Shown here: positions 1 through 6,798 of the stretch, piece after piece | Layout: each line of letters starts with the position of its first letter | How positions within the stretch are numbered: the stretch's first letter is position 1 | Origin: Halovenus sp. | GTDB lineage: Archaea > Halobacteriota > Halobacteria > Halobacteriales > Haloarculaceae | Direction: 5' to 3' | Assembly (NCBI GenBank): GCA_003551265.1 | Contig: PUMG01000171.1 | Span: 1 to 17,341, forward strand | Length of the DNA stretch: 17,341 nt | Notes under the pieces: generated by a model | What the model was told of the DNA's origin: nothing | The model's input: the letters and a program-made list of their open reading frames with translations, nothing else | Database searches by the model: none | Program-made: the position numbers and the translations under genes

Positions 1-392
1 GCGATGAGATATCCCAGACTCAACACCGTCGCCCATCGGCCGCGGAGGCGACCGAGATAGCGTCTGGTCCGTCCCGGTCTGAGAACGAGTGGTACGACGA
101 GGTACGTCACGATGATGACGACCGACGCCAGCACGAGCCAGTCTTCCCAGCCCAGGTTCCAGCGCCAGAACAGATACACCTGGTCTGTCGAGTGGTAGTA
201 ATAAAACAGGTCGGCGAACCAGAGCACGCCGAGGACGAACACGACCCGCTGGAGCGATATCCATCGCCGCCAGCCGCCGACTTCGTCCCAGTCGACACGC
301 TCGAACGCTGCAACTTCGTCTGACTCACCGGACGCACCGCCAGCGGGTCCCGACGGTCGCGTCTGTGACTGTGTGGAGGGACTGTCGTTCAT
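1..392 (-). CDS. ABC transporter permease, DppC-like, N-terminal part (cut by window edge)
   Basis: The minus strand is open from an ATG at 390-392 to the window edge (130 codons seen). The first 45 or so residues are polar and acidic (starts MNDSPSTQSQ). Hydrophobic segments follow at about residues 50-68 (SLQRVVFVLGVLWFADLF) and 80-102 (DWLVLASVVIIVTYLVVPLV), then a basic stretch (RPGRTRRYLGRLRGRW) leading into a third segment. An added N-terminal membrane part ahead of the 'RLR..W..V.SLGYL' entry resembles my recollection of haloarchaeal dipeptide/oligopeptide ABC permeases of the DppC type. It is divergent from a DppB-like permease, which supports a shared transporter. The EAA loop and transport core lie outside the window, so this is inference from the N-terminus and neighbour only. 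Confidence 0.5.
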   Translation of the reverse strand, partial: MNDSPSTQSQTRPSGPAGGASGESDEVAAFERVDWDEVGGWRRWISLQRVVFVLGVLWFADLFYYYHSTDQVYLFWRWNLGWEDWLVLASVVIIVTYLVVPLVLRPGRTRRYLGRLRGRWATVLSLGYLI

Positions 393-535
393 CGGGGAGA
401 CCGGTTTCGTTGGAGATGTCGGCAGGTCCTCAAATAAGTGTTGGGGATGGGTCTCTCTGAGAGGACGACCCTCAACAGTTACAAGGGTCGGCACACAATA
501 TCCCGGGCGTCAATGCCCTCCACCGTTTGCTCGCC

Positions 536-541
536 AGGTGG
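536..541 (+). promoter_or_regulatory. Shine-Dalgarno-like AGGTGG deciding a GTG start
   Basis: AGGTGG lies 6 nt before GTG 548, supporting that start over TTG 527. An ACAATAT stretch at about 493-499 could be the TATA element. Confidence 0.45.
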
Positions 542-547
542 TCACCA

Positions 548-1525
548 GTGAGTCTCGCTCGCCTCCTGCTCCAGCGCATCGCTCTCGGTGTGTTCGCTGC
601 GTGGTCGTTTCTGACGGCCATCTTTCTCCTGTTCTCGGCGACCGAGGACTGGACGCTCAACCGAATGCTGGGGATGGCAGGGTTCGGCGGCGCAGACGAG
701 GGGGATATCGAGGAGATGCGCGAGGAGTATCTCGCAGAGCGTGGTCTCGACCAGCCGCTGTTCGAGCGCTACGTCGAATGGCTCGGTAACATGTTCACGC
801 TTCAGTGGGGTGAGTCCTTCGAGACCGGCGAGGCGGTCCTCCCAACGGTCGTCCGCGCAACCGTGAACACGGGTTCGTACGTCGTTCCGGCAGTGCTCCT
901 CTCGGTCGTGATTGCGCTTGCACTCGGCGTCTACACCGCGATACACAGCGGTTCACACCGGGAGGGCGGAGTGCGTGGACTCGTCTACTTCGGTCTTGGA
1001 CTCCCCAACTTCTGGATTGGAGCGATGGTCCTGCTGGTGTCGGGAACCGTCGCGTTCCAGTTCGACTGGCGTGAGGCATTCATTCCGCCCGCAGAGATAC
1101 CGTTTCTGTACGACACCGTCGTCCCCGCGCTGTTGGTGACGACGACGCTGGTCGCAGCGGTCATGAGCTATGCGCGCTCGTACTCCCTGCAGTACGTCTC
1201 GGCCGACCTGACGAAACTGATTCGGGCGAAAGGCGGCAGCAGTCTCGACGTCTCTCGGCACGTTCTCAGAAACGCCGCAATTCCGCTGGTCTCGCTCGTA
1301 TTCACCGAGACGCTCGCCCTGCTCGCTCTCTCTGTGTTCGTTATCGAGGCACTGTTCGGTATCGATGGACTGGGACTGTTGTTCTACAACGCCGTCTGGA
1401 CTCGTGACCTCCCTGTTCTGCTCGGCGGCACGATGGTCGTCGTCGCTGTAGGCGTCCTCGGTAACATCACGCAGGACCTCGCCTACTCGATTCTCGACCC
1501 CCGGGTCGACACTGGCTCGCGGTGA
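548..1525 (+). CDS. ABC transporter permease, DppB-like (peptide/nickel type)
   Basis: A 325-residue inner-membrane permease subunit of a peptide-type ABC importer. It has a first membrane helix at about residues 8-28 (RIALGVFAAWSFLTAIFLLF), an external loop rich in acidic residues, and a core of several helices (VVPAVLLSVVIALALGVY, FWIGAMVLLVSGTV, VVPALLVTTTLVAAVMSY). The cytoplasmic EAA-type loop reads LIRAKGGSSLDVSRHVLRNA, where the NBD docks. The GTG at 548 is preferred because AGGTGG lies at 536-541, a good Shine-Dalgarno spacing, and SLARLLLQR is the usual family N-terminus. A TTG at 527 is a longer alternative. No ATPase or substrate-binding protein is visible nearby, so the substrate cannot be named; peptides are inferred from family only. 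Confidence 0.8.
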   Translation: MSLARLLLQRIALGVFAAWSFLTAIFLLFSATEDWTLNRMLGMAGFGGADEGDIEEMREEYLAERGLDQPLFERYVEWLGNMFTLQWGESFETGEAVLPTVVRATVNTGSYVVPAVLLSVVIALALGVYTAIHSGSHREGGVRGLVYFGLGLPNFWIGAMVLLVSGTVAFQFDWREAFIPPAEIPFLYDTVVPALLVTTTLVAAVMSYARSYSLQYVSADLTKLIRAKGGSSLDVSRHVLRNAAIPLVSLVFTETLALLALSVFVIEALFGIDGLGLLFYNAVWTRDLPVLLGGTMVVVAVGVLGNITQDLAYSILDPRVDTGSR

Positions 1526-1591
1526 GCGCCGTCCCCAGCCCCACCAGACGCATTTTCGACAGAGACGAATGTTGCCGTTGCACAACCACGG

Positions 1592-1599
1592 GAATTAAT
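1592..1599 (+). promoter_or_regulatory. Putative TATA box of the TRAM gene
   Basis: GAATTAAT at 1592-1599 lies 30-37 bp before ATG 1629, at roughly the spacing of a haloarchaeal box A for a leaderless or short-leader transcript. It sits among repeated AATGTTGC words. Confidence 0.4.
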
Positions 1600-1628
1600 G
1601 TGTTGCCGCCCAATGTTGCGAGTATCGC

Positions 1629-2048
1629 ATGGTCGAAATTCCCGACTCCCTGCGGAGTTTGTTCACTGCAACTGTCGAGCAGCGTGGCGATAAGTATGTT
1701 ATCGAGGTTCCTAGTTCGGAGATAGAGAACGCAGCAGCGGTTCCCGGACAGACCTACCGTGTTGCGGTTCTTCCCCACGAAGAGACGTCTTCAACCGACG
1801 AGACCGAGTCTCGACGAGAACCACAACTCGACCGAGAACCAGGACCGCCATCACCACCAGTCGACGAAGGTGAGGTCCGTGACGTCGTTATCGAGTCTGT
1901 TGGCGACCAGGGCGACGGTATCGCCAAGGTCGAACGCGGCTACGTCGTCATCGTCCCCGGCGCACGACCAGGTGACGAACCGACTGTCGAAATCGAGCAG
2001 GTCAAAGAGAACGTCGCCTTCGCCAGCGTCCTGAACGATTCGCGCTAG
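1629..2048 (+). CDS. TRAM domain protein
   Basis: A 139-residue protein of the haloarchaeal TRAM family (small RNA-binding OB-fold proteins related to the TRAM domain of TrmA/RumA and MiaB enzymes). Residues 1-50 (MVEIPDSLRSLFTATVE...PGQTYRVAVLP) form the family N-terminal strand-rich segment. Residues about 51-78 are an acidic, proline-rich linker. Residues 79-136 are the TRAM domain, with the core GDQGDGIAKVERGYVVIVPG and GDEPTVEIEQVKENVAFASV. Members are thought to act as RNA chaperones or cold-shock-like proteins; here there is no catalytic domain. The ATG at 1629 gives the family start. It stands alone, with TATA-like DNA upstream, and is followed by the oppositely oriented PspAB-like gene 28 bp away. 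Confidence 0.85.
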   Translation: MVEIPDSLRSLFTATVEQRGDKYVIEVPSSEIENAAAVPGQTYRVAVLPHEETSSTDETESRREPQLDREPGPPSPPVDEGEVRDVVIESVGDQGDGIAKVERGYVVIVPGARPGDEPTVEIEQVKENVAFASVLNDSR

Positions 2049-2076
2049 CCGATAGTTGCTGGTGAACGAAAGCAAC

Positions 2077-2703
2077 TCACTCCCACGGGTGAACACCGCT
2101 CGCACTCGGCCACAGTGGATACCAGTAGCCGCGGTCTCCCTCGACGTGGAGTTCGCCGTCGAGGATGCTCGACAGCTTCAGTTCGACTCGTTCGTCACGT
2201 TCATTTCTCGACGTTGGTGCGAACGGATAGTACGCGCCGCGGCGGAACGAGTAGATCCAGTAGACGCGCTGTCCGGTCTCCGCACCGGCGCGTTCTGTTG
2301 CCTCGAAAGCGAACAGCGCGGCGAGCAGCCGGGAACCATATCGTCCCTCGATGAGGGTGTCTGACCCGAAGTGGACACTCGTCACCAGCTCTTCGAACTC
2401 GTCGGCCTCGACGACGATCCACTGCGTTCCGTGGTCGTCCTCGCGGACGTCGGCGACGGTGCCGGTGTCCTCCTCTGCCATCGCGAGAATCTCGTGGACA
2501 TCCTCGACAGTGTCCCGAAAGGCGGTGCTGTCGACGTCAGCGAAACACAGCGCCGCCTCGCCCGTCGGAGCGAAGCCGAGTTCCGCCTCCATCGTGATGT
2601 ACGCCGTGCTCATCCCGAAGAGGTCGTCCGGGTCGGCGTCACCGGTCGCTGCAGCCTCGGCCTGCACACCCAGTAGCTGTTTGACCGTCTCGAACAGTCC
2701 CAT
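2077..2703 (-). CDS. PspA-associated protein PspAB-like
   Basis: A 208-residue soluble acidic protein. The N-terminus MGLFETVKQLLG and the following DPDDLFGMSTAYITMEAELG and TGEAALCFADVDSTAF match, as I recall them, haloarchaeal proteins annotated PspAB, which accompany PspA/Vipp1 membrane-stress proteins. The C-terminal half has conserved-looking aromatic segments (QRVYWIYSFRRGAYYPFAP, GDRGYWYPLWP). No transmembrane helix or catalytic motif is visible. It is divergent from nmd3, sharing a 90-bp intergenic region that holds a small palindrome. No pspA or htpX gene is in the window, so the functional link is from family memory only. If the family assignment is wrong, it is a conserved haloarchaeal hypothetical. 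Confidence 0.6.
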   Translation of the reverse strand: MGLFETVKQLLGVQAEAAATGDADPDDLFGMSTAYITMEAELGFAPTGEAALCFADVDSTAFRDTVEDVHEILAMAEEDTGTVADVREDDHGTQWIVVEADEFEELVTSVHFGSDTLIEGRYGSRLLAALFAFEATERAGAETGQRVYWIYSFRRGAYYPFAPTSRNERDERVELKLSSILDGELHVEGDRGYWYPLWPSASGVHPWE

Positions 2704-2793
2704 CGGATTGACGGCAGTTCGGGTCCGACGCTCATCAAAGCGTCCATTCTTTTTTCGGCAGTGTTACAAACGCCACCGGCGTACTCCAAGACG

Positions 2794-3894
2794 ATGAGTG
2801 GTTCGGGAGAGTTCTGTCCGCGGTGTGGCGAAACCATCGAGCGCGAAGACCCCGTCCCCCGGGAGGGTCTCGACAGTGCACTCTGTGATGCGTGCTATCT
2901 CGACGAGTACGACCTCGTCGACGCCCCCGAGCGGATTCAGGTCCGTGTCTGCTCGCAGTGTGGTGCCGTCCACCGGGGGAACCGGTGGGTCGACGTCGGT
3001 GCCGAGGACTACACCGACATCGCCATCGAAGAGGTGAGCGAGACGCTCTCGGTTCACGTCGATGCGACCGACATCTCCTGGCAAGTTGCACCCGAGCAGG
3101 TCGACGCCACGACCATCCGGATGCACTGTCAGTTCTCGGGTGTGCTCCGTGGGACCCCACTCGCAGAGGAAGTGCTCGTCCCGGTCAAACTCAGCTACGA
3201 AACCTGCGAGCGCTGTGGCCGCATCGCTGGTGGCTCCTACGCCGGAATCGTCCAGGTTCGAGCACACGAGCGCGAACCGACCCCCGAGGAGTGCGAGCGG
3301 GCCAAAGAACTCGCTCACGACCTCGTGGCCAAACTCGAAGCAAAGGGTGATCGCGATGCGTTCGTCACCGAAGCCACGGACGCCAACGGCGGCGTCGACA
3401 TCAAACTCTCGACGAACCGTCTCGGCGAGCGAGTCGCCCGACGGATTGTTCGGGAGTTCGGCGGCTCTTACAGCGATTACGAGACGCTTGTCACCGAGGA
3501 TCGCGACGGCAACGAGGTGTACCGGGTCACCTACGCCGTCCGCCTCCCGGCGTACCGACCAGGCGAGGTTATCGACGTCGACGACGATGAGGGACCCGTC
3601 CTCGTCGAGAGCAACCGTGGCAACCTCAAAGGGACGCGACTGACGACCGGCGAGCGCTACGAATCCTCCTACGAGGACGGAAACACACCAGACGCAGAGC
3701 GTCTCGGCTGGGCTGAAGACGGCGAGGAGGCGGTACTCGTCTCCGTCACGGACGAACACGCCATTCAGGTGCTGAACCCGAACACGTACGAGACCGAGAC
3801 GGTTGCCCGTCCCGACTTTCTCGACCCCGACAGCGAAACGGTCCGTGTTCTCGACACCAGTGAGGGGCTGTTCGTGCTACCAGAAAATACGTGA
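2794..3894 (+). CDS. NMD3 family protein (archaeal 60S export factor homologue)
   Basis: A 366-residue archaeal NMD3 homologue. In eukaryotes NMD3 binds the large ribosomal subunit as an export adaptor; archaeal members keep the RNA/ribosome-binding part and probably act in large-subunit maturation or recycling. Zinc-ribbon cysteines are visible in pairs: C8/C11 (CPRC), C31/C34 (CDAC), C53/C56 (CSQC) and C138/C141 (CERC). The middle holds the family segment NRLGERVARRIVREFGGSY, and the C-terminal part is a beta-rich domain (VYRVTYAVRLPAYRPGEVID, then KGTRLTTGERY). The ATG at 2794 is chosen because the zinc ribbon begins at residue 8, as usual, and a TTACAAA stretch lies about 27 bp upstream. 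A GTG at 2761 would add 11 residues of no family character. Confidence 0.88.
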   Translation: MSGSGEFCPRCGETIEREDPVPREGLDSALCDACYLDEYDLVDAPERIQVRVCSQCGAVHRGNRWVDVGAEDYTDIAIEEVSETLSVHVDATDISWQVAPEQVDATTIRMHCQFSGVLRGTPLAEEVLVPVKLSYETCERCGRIAGGSYAGIVQVRAHEREPTPEECERAKELAHDLVAKLEAKGDRDAFVTEATDANGGVDIKLSTNRLGERVARRIVREFGGSYSDYETLVTEDRDGNEVYRVTYAVRLPAYRPGEVIDVDDDEGPVLVESNRGNLKGTRLTTGERYESSYEDGNTPDAERLGWAEDGEEAVLVSVTDEHAIQVLNPNTYETETVARPDFLDPDSETVRVLDTSEGLFVLPENT

Positions 3895-3937
3895 GCGGCC
3901 GCCTGGCTCACACAGACTACTCCCGAGAGCGGCCGCT
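3894..3937. repeat. Inverted repeat of AGCGGCCGC after nmd3
   Basis: AGCGGCCGC at 3894-3902 is matched by its exact reverse complement GCGGCCGCT at 3929-3937, giving a 9-bp stem with a 26-nt loop. Each arm also contains the 8-bp palindrome GCGGCCGC. It begins at the last base of the nmd3 stop codon and lies between nmd3 (plus) and the 3' end of tRNA-Pro (minus), so it could form a hairpin in either convergent transcript. A terminator or processing role is inference. Confidence 0.5.
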
Positions 3938-3947
3938 ACTTGTCAGC

Positions 3948-3960
3948 AAAAGCCGGAAAA
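3948..3960 (-). terminator. Possible T-rich terminator of tRNA-Pro
   Basis: On the minus strand, two TTTT runs (from AAAA at 3948-3951 and 3957-3960) lie 16-28 nt after the tRNA 3' end. Archaeal polymerase commonly stops at such runs. Confidence 0.35.
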
Positions 3961-3975
3961 GGCTTAGGGGTGGTA

Positions 3976-4048
3976 TGGGCCGGCGCAGATTCGAACTGCG
4001 GTTACGGCCACCCGAAGGCCGAAGGATACCAGGCTACCCCACCGGCCC
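3976..4048 (-). tRNA. tRNA-Pro (anticodon CGG)
   Basis: The minus strand folds into a full cloverleaf of 72 nt plus discriminator A (position 3976). The acceptor GGGCCGG pairs perfectly with CCGGCCC. The D arm has A14, G18-G19 and A21, with stem pairs G10-U25, G11-C24 and G12-C23. The anticodon stem CGGCC/GGCCG is perfect and carries the loop TTCGGGT, so the anticodon is CGG (U33 present) and the tRNA is proline. The variable loop is TAAC. The T stem CGCAG/CTGCG carries the loop TTCGAAT. No CCA is encoded and I see no intron. TrmY, which modifies position 54 of archaeal tRNAs, is encoded next to it on the same strand. Confidence 0.95.
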
Positions 4049-4071
4049 GCACTCTGCATTCGTCCACCGGC

Positions 4072-4080
4072 GGCTTTAAC
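4072..4080 (-). promoter_or_regulatory. Box A of tRNA-Pro
   Basis: Minus-strand GTTAAAGCC lies about 24-32 bp before the tRNA 5' end, the normal spacing for an archaeal TATA box on a tRNA gene. Confidence 0.55.
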
Positions 4081-4107
4081 CATTCCGAAAACTGTCGGAT
4101 GCGATGA

Positions 4108-4126
4108 GCCGGCGCAGATTCGAACT
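4108..4126 (-). repeat. 19-bp copy of the tRNA-Pro 3' end (tRNA remnant)
   Basis: Bases 4108-4126 (gccggcgcagattcgaact) are identical to 3979-3997 in the real tRNA: the T loop, the 3' half of the T stem and most of the 3' acceptor strand. The following bases do not form the 5' T-stem partner, nor an anticodon or D arm, so this is not a working tRNA. It lies on the 5' side of the intact tRNA in the same orientation, only 129 bp away. Confidence 0.7.
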
Positions 4127-4174
4127 CACCGAGACGTTCCTTCTCACTCTCCGTTCGCAGGCACCGTCTGTGTC

Positions 4175-4768
4175 TCAATAAACCTCAAAACCGTCCGTAT
4201 CGAGCCAGTTGTGTGCGACCGTAATCGCCTGGTCGGCGTGCAGTCGTTCGGGCCCGAGTGTCACCTGCTGCTGTCTGTACCCATCCAGCACCGCCACGTA
4301 CTCCTCGCCGAGGTTCTGGTGGTCCGAGAGCACGAATACCGGGTCCGCTGGCGGCTCACACCCGTTTGCTGGCTCACCATCCTCGTGAAGCTGACACACG
4401 GTTCCGTCCTTGGCTGCCGTTTCGAGCGTCGTCTCGAACCCAACCCGGGAGAGAGACACCCCCGGGGAAGTCTCGACCGGTATGTGGCCGATCGCCTCCT
4501 CGCGCTCGGCCAGCGCGGTCCTGACGAGCGCCGCCGTCGAACGCTCGTCGGGGTTGAGTCGACGCACCTCGCGTCCCTCGAAGCGAACCGTGAACGCATC
4601 AGCAAGCACCAGAAACGTCCGAACGTCTTCGCGGATGCCGTGAGAGAGCAACAGCGAGGCCGTGACACACCGCGCGAGCAGGTCCATCCGGCCAGCGTTG
4701 GGAAGCGCATCCAGCGAGAACTCGTCTGTCGTGGGCGCGTCCTGGCCCACCACGATGAACTGACGCAT
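4175..4768 (-). CDS. trmY: tRNA (pseudouridine(54)-N1)-methyltransferase TrmY
   Basis: A 197-residue SPOUT-class methyltransferase. TrmY uses SAM to methylate N1 of pseudouridine 54 in the T loop of archaeal tRNAs, replacing bacterial m5U54. The start MRQFIVVGQDAPTTDEFSLD, the central RRLNPDERSTAALVRTAL and EEAIGHIPVETSPGVSLSR, and the C-terminal SAM-knot segments FVLSDHQNLGEEYVAVLDG and LGPERLHADQAITVAHNWLD are all typical, and the length is normal for the family. It faces away from the acyl-CoA dehydrogenase gene; the two share an 84-bp divergent promoter region. It lies upstream of, and on the same strand as, tRNA-Pro, but the tRNA has its own box A, so linked transcription is not required. 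Confidence 0.92.
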   Translation of the reverse strand: MRQFIVVGQDAPTTDEFSLDALPNAGRMDLLARCVTASLLLSHGIREDVRTFLVLADAFTVRFEGREVRRLNPDERSTAALVRTALAEREEAIGHIPVETSPGVSLSRVGFETTLETAAKDGTVCQLHEDGEPANGCEPPADPVFVLSDHQNLGEEYVAVLDGYRQQQVTLGPERLHADQAITVAHNWLDTDGFEVY

Positions 4769-4824
4769 ACAGAGAACTCGTGGAACTCATGCTTAGAACC
4801 GTCGCTCTGGAACCACAGCCAGAA

Positions 4825-4830
4825 TTTATA
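4825..4830 (+). promoter_or_regulatory. TATA box of the acyl-CoA dehydrogenase gene
   Basis: TTTATA ends 22 bp before ATG 4853, which puts the expected start of transcription at or within a few bases of the ATG (leaderless). This fixes the start codon and argues against the upstream in-frame extension. Confidence 0.65.
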
Positions 4831-4852
4831 CCACCGCCACCGAATCCCCCAT

Positions 4853-6691
4853 ATGACCGGACAAATCGACTACAGCCAGTACGAGCGCGGTCGATACTGC
4901 AACTACTGGGACCTCGACAGAACCCTCCAGCGCGAACTCCGGCGCGTCTCTCCCGACGAGGAGTTCGAGTGGGCCGAGCCCCGACTCGCGGACTTCGGCG
5001 AGGTCGTCGGCCACACCATCGCCGACAACGCAGATTACGTCGACAGACACGGTCCCGAACTCGACACCTACGACCGCAACGGCAACGTGCACAACTACGT
5101 CGAGTACCCGGCGGAACTCCACGAGACTGAACGCCTCGCCTACGAATCGGGCATCGTCGCCGACTCGTTCCAGACACCACCGGGTCGCAAGACACCCCTC
5201 TCACACAGTCACTACTTCGGCATGCTGTATCTGCTCGCCTACGCCGAAACGTCGGGGTTCGTCTGTCCGGTGGCGATGACGGCAGGAGCCGCACACGTGC
5301 TCGAACTGTTCGACGATGGCTCGCTCGCCGAGTACTACGAGGCACTCACCAGCCGCGAGTACGAACACCTAATCGAGGGTGCGATGTTCCTCACCGAGAA
5401 ACAGGGCGGCAGCGACGTGGGGGCGAACGAGACACGTGCGGAGTACGACGACGAGGCGGGCTACTGGCGACTCACAGGAGAGAAGTGGTTCTGCTCGAAC
5501 ATCGACGCGGAGGGGACGCTCGCGCTTGCACGGACACCGGACGCACCCGACGGGACGGCAGGGCTCTCGATGTTTCTCGTTCCTCACGGCGACCCCGACG
5601 AGGGGGTGCTCACGCGAGGTCGCCGGGAGTCGTTCGACGGCCCACCGCCGGGCGAAGCGCTCAACGACCAGTATTACCGGCGGCTGAAAGAGAAACTCGG
5701 AACTACCAACGTTCCAACGGGGGAAGTCGAGTTCGACGGCACGAAGGCCCACCTGGTCGGTGAGAAAGGGCAAGGGTTCAAGCAGATGGCGGAGATGCTC
5801 AACCTCGAACGGCTCTCGAACGCGGCGAGCGCGTGTGGAATCATGGCCAGAGCGGTGCTGGAGAGCAAGATACACGCGACGAACCGGGTGGCGTTTGGTC
5901 GGCCAATCGAGGAGTTCCCGCTGATGAGAGCCGACCTCGTCGATATGGCTGTCGACCACGAGGCCGCGACGGCGTTCACGTTCGAAGCCATCCGCCATTT
6001 CACAGCGCGCGAGCGAGGACGACGCACGGAAACCGAGGAAGAAAGCGTCGAGCGGTCGTACAGACTGATGCGTCTGCTGGCCCCCGTTGCGAAGCTCCGA
6101 ACCGCGCGGATGGCAATCGAGACGACCTCCTATGCGATGGAGATTCGCGGTGGCGACGGCTACGTCGACGACTTCGTCACGAGCCGCCTGCTCCGGGACG
6201 CACAGGTGTTGCCAATCTGGGAGGGAACCGAGAACATCCTCGCGCTCGACGTCCTGCGAGCGCTCGACCGTGAAGCGGCAGGCGAACCCTTCACCGCAGA
6301 GATACAGGAGTTCCTCGACAGCGTCGACCATCCTGCGCTCACGGGGACAGTCGAGACAGTCGAATCCGAGTTTCACAGTCTCGTTGGTGCGATGGCAGCA
6401 CTCGCTGAAGCGGACGAAGAGTACGCACAGCTATCGGCGAAGCGACTGGCACACTACATCTTCGACGTGTTCACGGGCGCGCTGTTGCTCGCCGAAGCAC
6501 AGGAGCAACTCGACAACGGAGATGCACGTCTCGCACTCGTCGCCCGGCGGTTTGTCGAGCGCGAACTCGCCGACAGCGAGGCCCGAGGCATCACAGACGG
6601 CGATCGGTTCGCCATCGAGTTCTTCGAACCCATCGTCCACTTCGAACCCATCGCGCTGGAGGCGGTTCTCGACGAGAACGACGGCGAGTGA
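4853..6691 (+). CDS. acyl-CoA dehydrogenase, AidB-like
   Basis: A 612-residue FAD-dependent acyl-CoA dehydrogenase of the long AidB-like branch (ordinary members have about 380-400 residues). It would oxidise an acyl-CoA thioester to the 2-enoyl-CoA and pass electrons to ETF; the acyl chain cannot be predicted. It has an extended N-terminal region (to about residue 170), then the FAD/substrate motif TEKQGGSDVGANET from about residue 181 and LTGEKWFCSNID from about 207. The AidB-style insert KEKLGTTNVPTGEVEFDG comes next, then EIRGGDGYVDDF, then VLPIWEGTENI, whose Glu457 occupies the place of the MCAD catalytic base (I-Y-E-G-T). About 150 C-terminal helical residues follow. A frame open to 4211 upstream lies antisense to trmY and is not coding. 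No beta-oxidation partner genes are adjacent. Confidence 0.9.
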   Translation: MTGQIDYSQYERGRYCNYWDLDRTLQRELRRVSPDEEFEWAEPRLADFGEVVGHTIADNADYVDRHGPELDTYDRNGNVHNYVEYPAELHETERLAYESGIVADSFQTPPGRKTPLSHSHYFGMLYLLAYAETSGFVCPVAMTAGAAHVLELFDDGSLAEYYEALTSREYEHLIEGAMFLTEKQGGSDVGANETRAEYDDEAGYWRLTGEKWFCSNIDAEGTLALARTPDAPDGTAGLSMFLVPHGDPDEGVLTRGRRESFDGPPPGEALNDQYYRRLKEKLGTTNVPTGEVEFDGTKAHLVGEKGQGFKQMAEMLNLERLSNAASACGIMARAVLESKIHATNRVAFGRPIEEFPLMRADLVDMAVDHEAATAFTFEAIRHFTARERGRRTETEEESVERSYRLMRLLAPVAKLRTARMAIETTSYAMEIRGGDGYVDDFVTSRLLRDAQVLPIWEGTENILALDVLRALDREAAGEPFTAEIQEFLDSVDHPALTGTVETVESEFHSLVGAMAALAEADEEYAQLSAKRLAHYIFDVFTGALLLAEAQEQLDNGDARLALVARRFVERELADSEARGITDGDRFAIEFFEPIVHFEPIALEAVLDENDGE

Positions 6692-6729
6692 TTCCTCGGC
6701 GTGTTCCCAGTCGCAGCGAACTTTGAACG

Positions 6730-6764
6730 AATTTTCAACGGAACTGGAACAGAGTTTGAAAATT
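6730..6764. promoter_or_regulatory. Inverted repeat (operator-like) beside the TATA box
   Basis: AATTTTCAA at 6730-6738 and its exact reverse complement TTGAAAATT at 6756-6764 are separated by 17 bp. A further TTTGAA at 6722-6727 repeats part of the half-site. The right arm overlaps the start of the TATA box, so a bound dimer would cover the promoter. Operator function is inferred. Confidence 0.5.
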
Positions 6765-6770
6765 ATTTAT
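6761..6770 (+). promoter_or_regulatory. TATA box of the propeller-dockerin gene
   Basis: AATTATTTAT ends 28 bp before ATG 6799, the usual box A spacing for a leaderless or short-leader haloarchaeal transcript. Confidence 0.6.
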
Positions 6771-6798
6771 GTGTATCTGTGGAGCAGTTCAGGCCGTA

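Noticed and set aside
2764..3759. A 331-codon open frame antisense to nmd3
   Set aside because: Codon-bias shadow of nmd3 in GC-rich DNA; no domain pattern, while the plus strand has clear zinc-ribbon motifs.
3976..4126. attL/attR pair of an integrated element at tRNA-Pro
   Set aside because: The second copy is on the 5' side of the tRNA and no integrase or cargo lies between the copies, only 59 bp.
4211..4852. A 214-codon in-frame extension upstream of the acyl-CoA dehydrogenase
   Set aside because: It is antisense to trmY, is rich in Arg and His, and lies before a good TATA box that fits ATG 4853.
5369..6376. A 335-codon open frame antisense to the acyl-CoA dehydrogenase
   Set aside because: Arg/His/Leu-rich shadow; the plus strand carries all family motifs.
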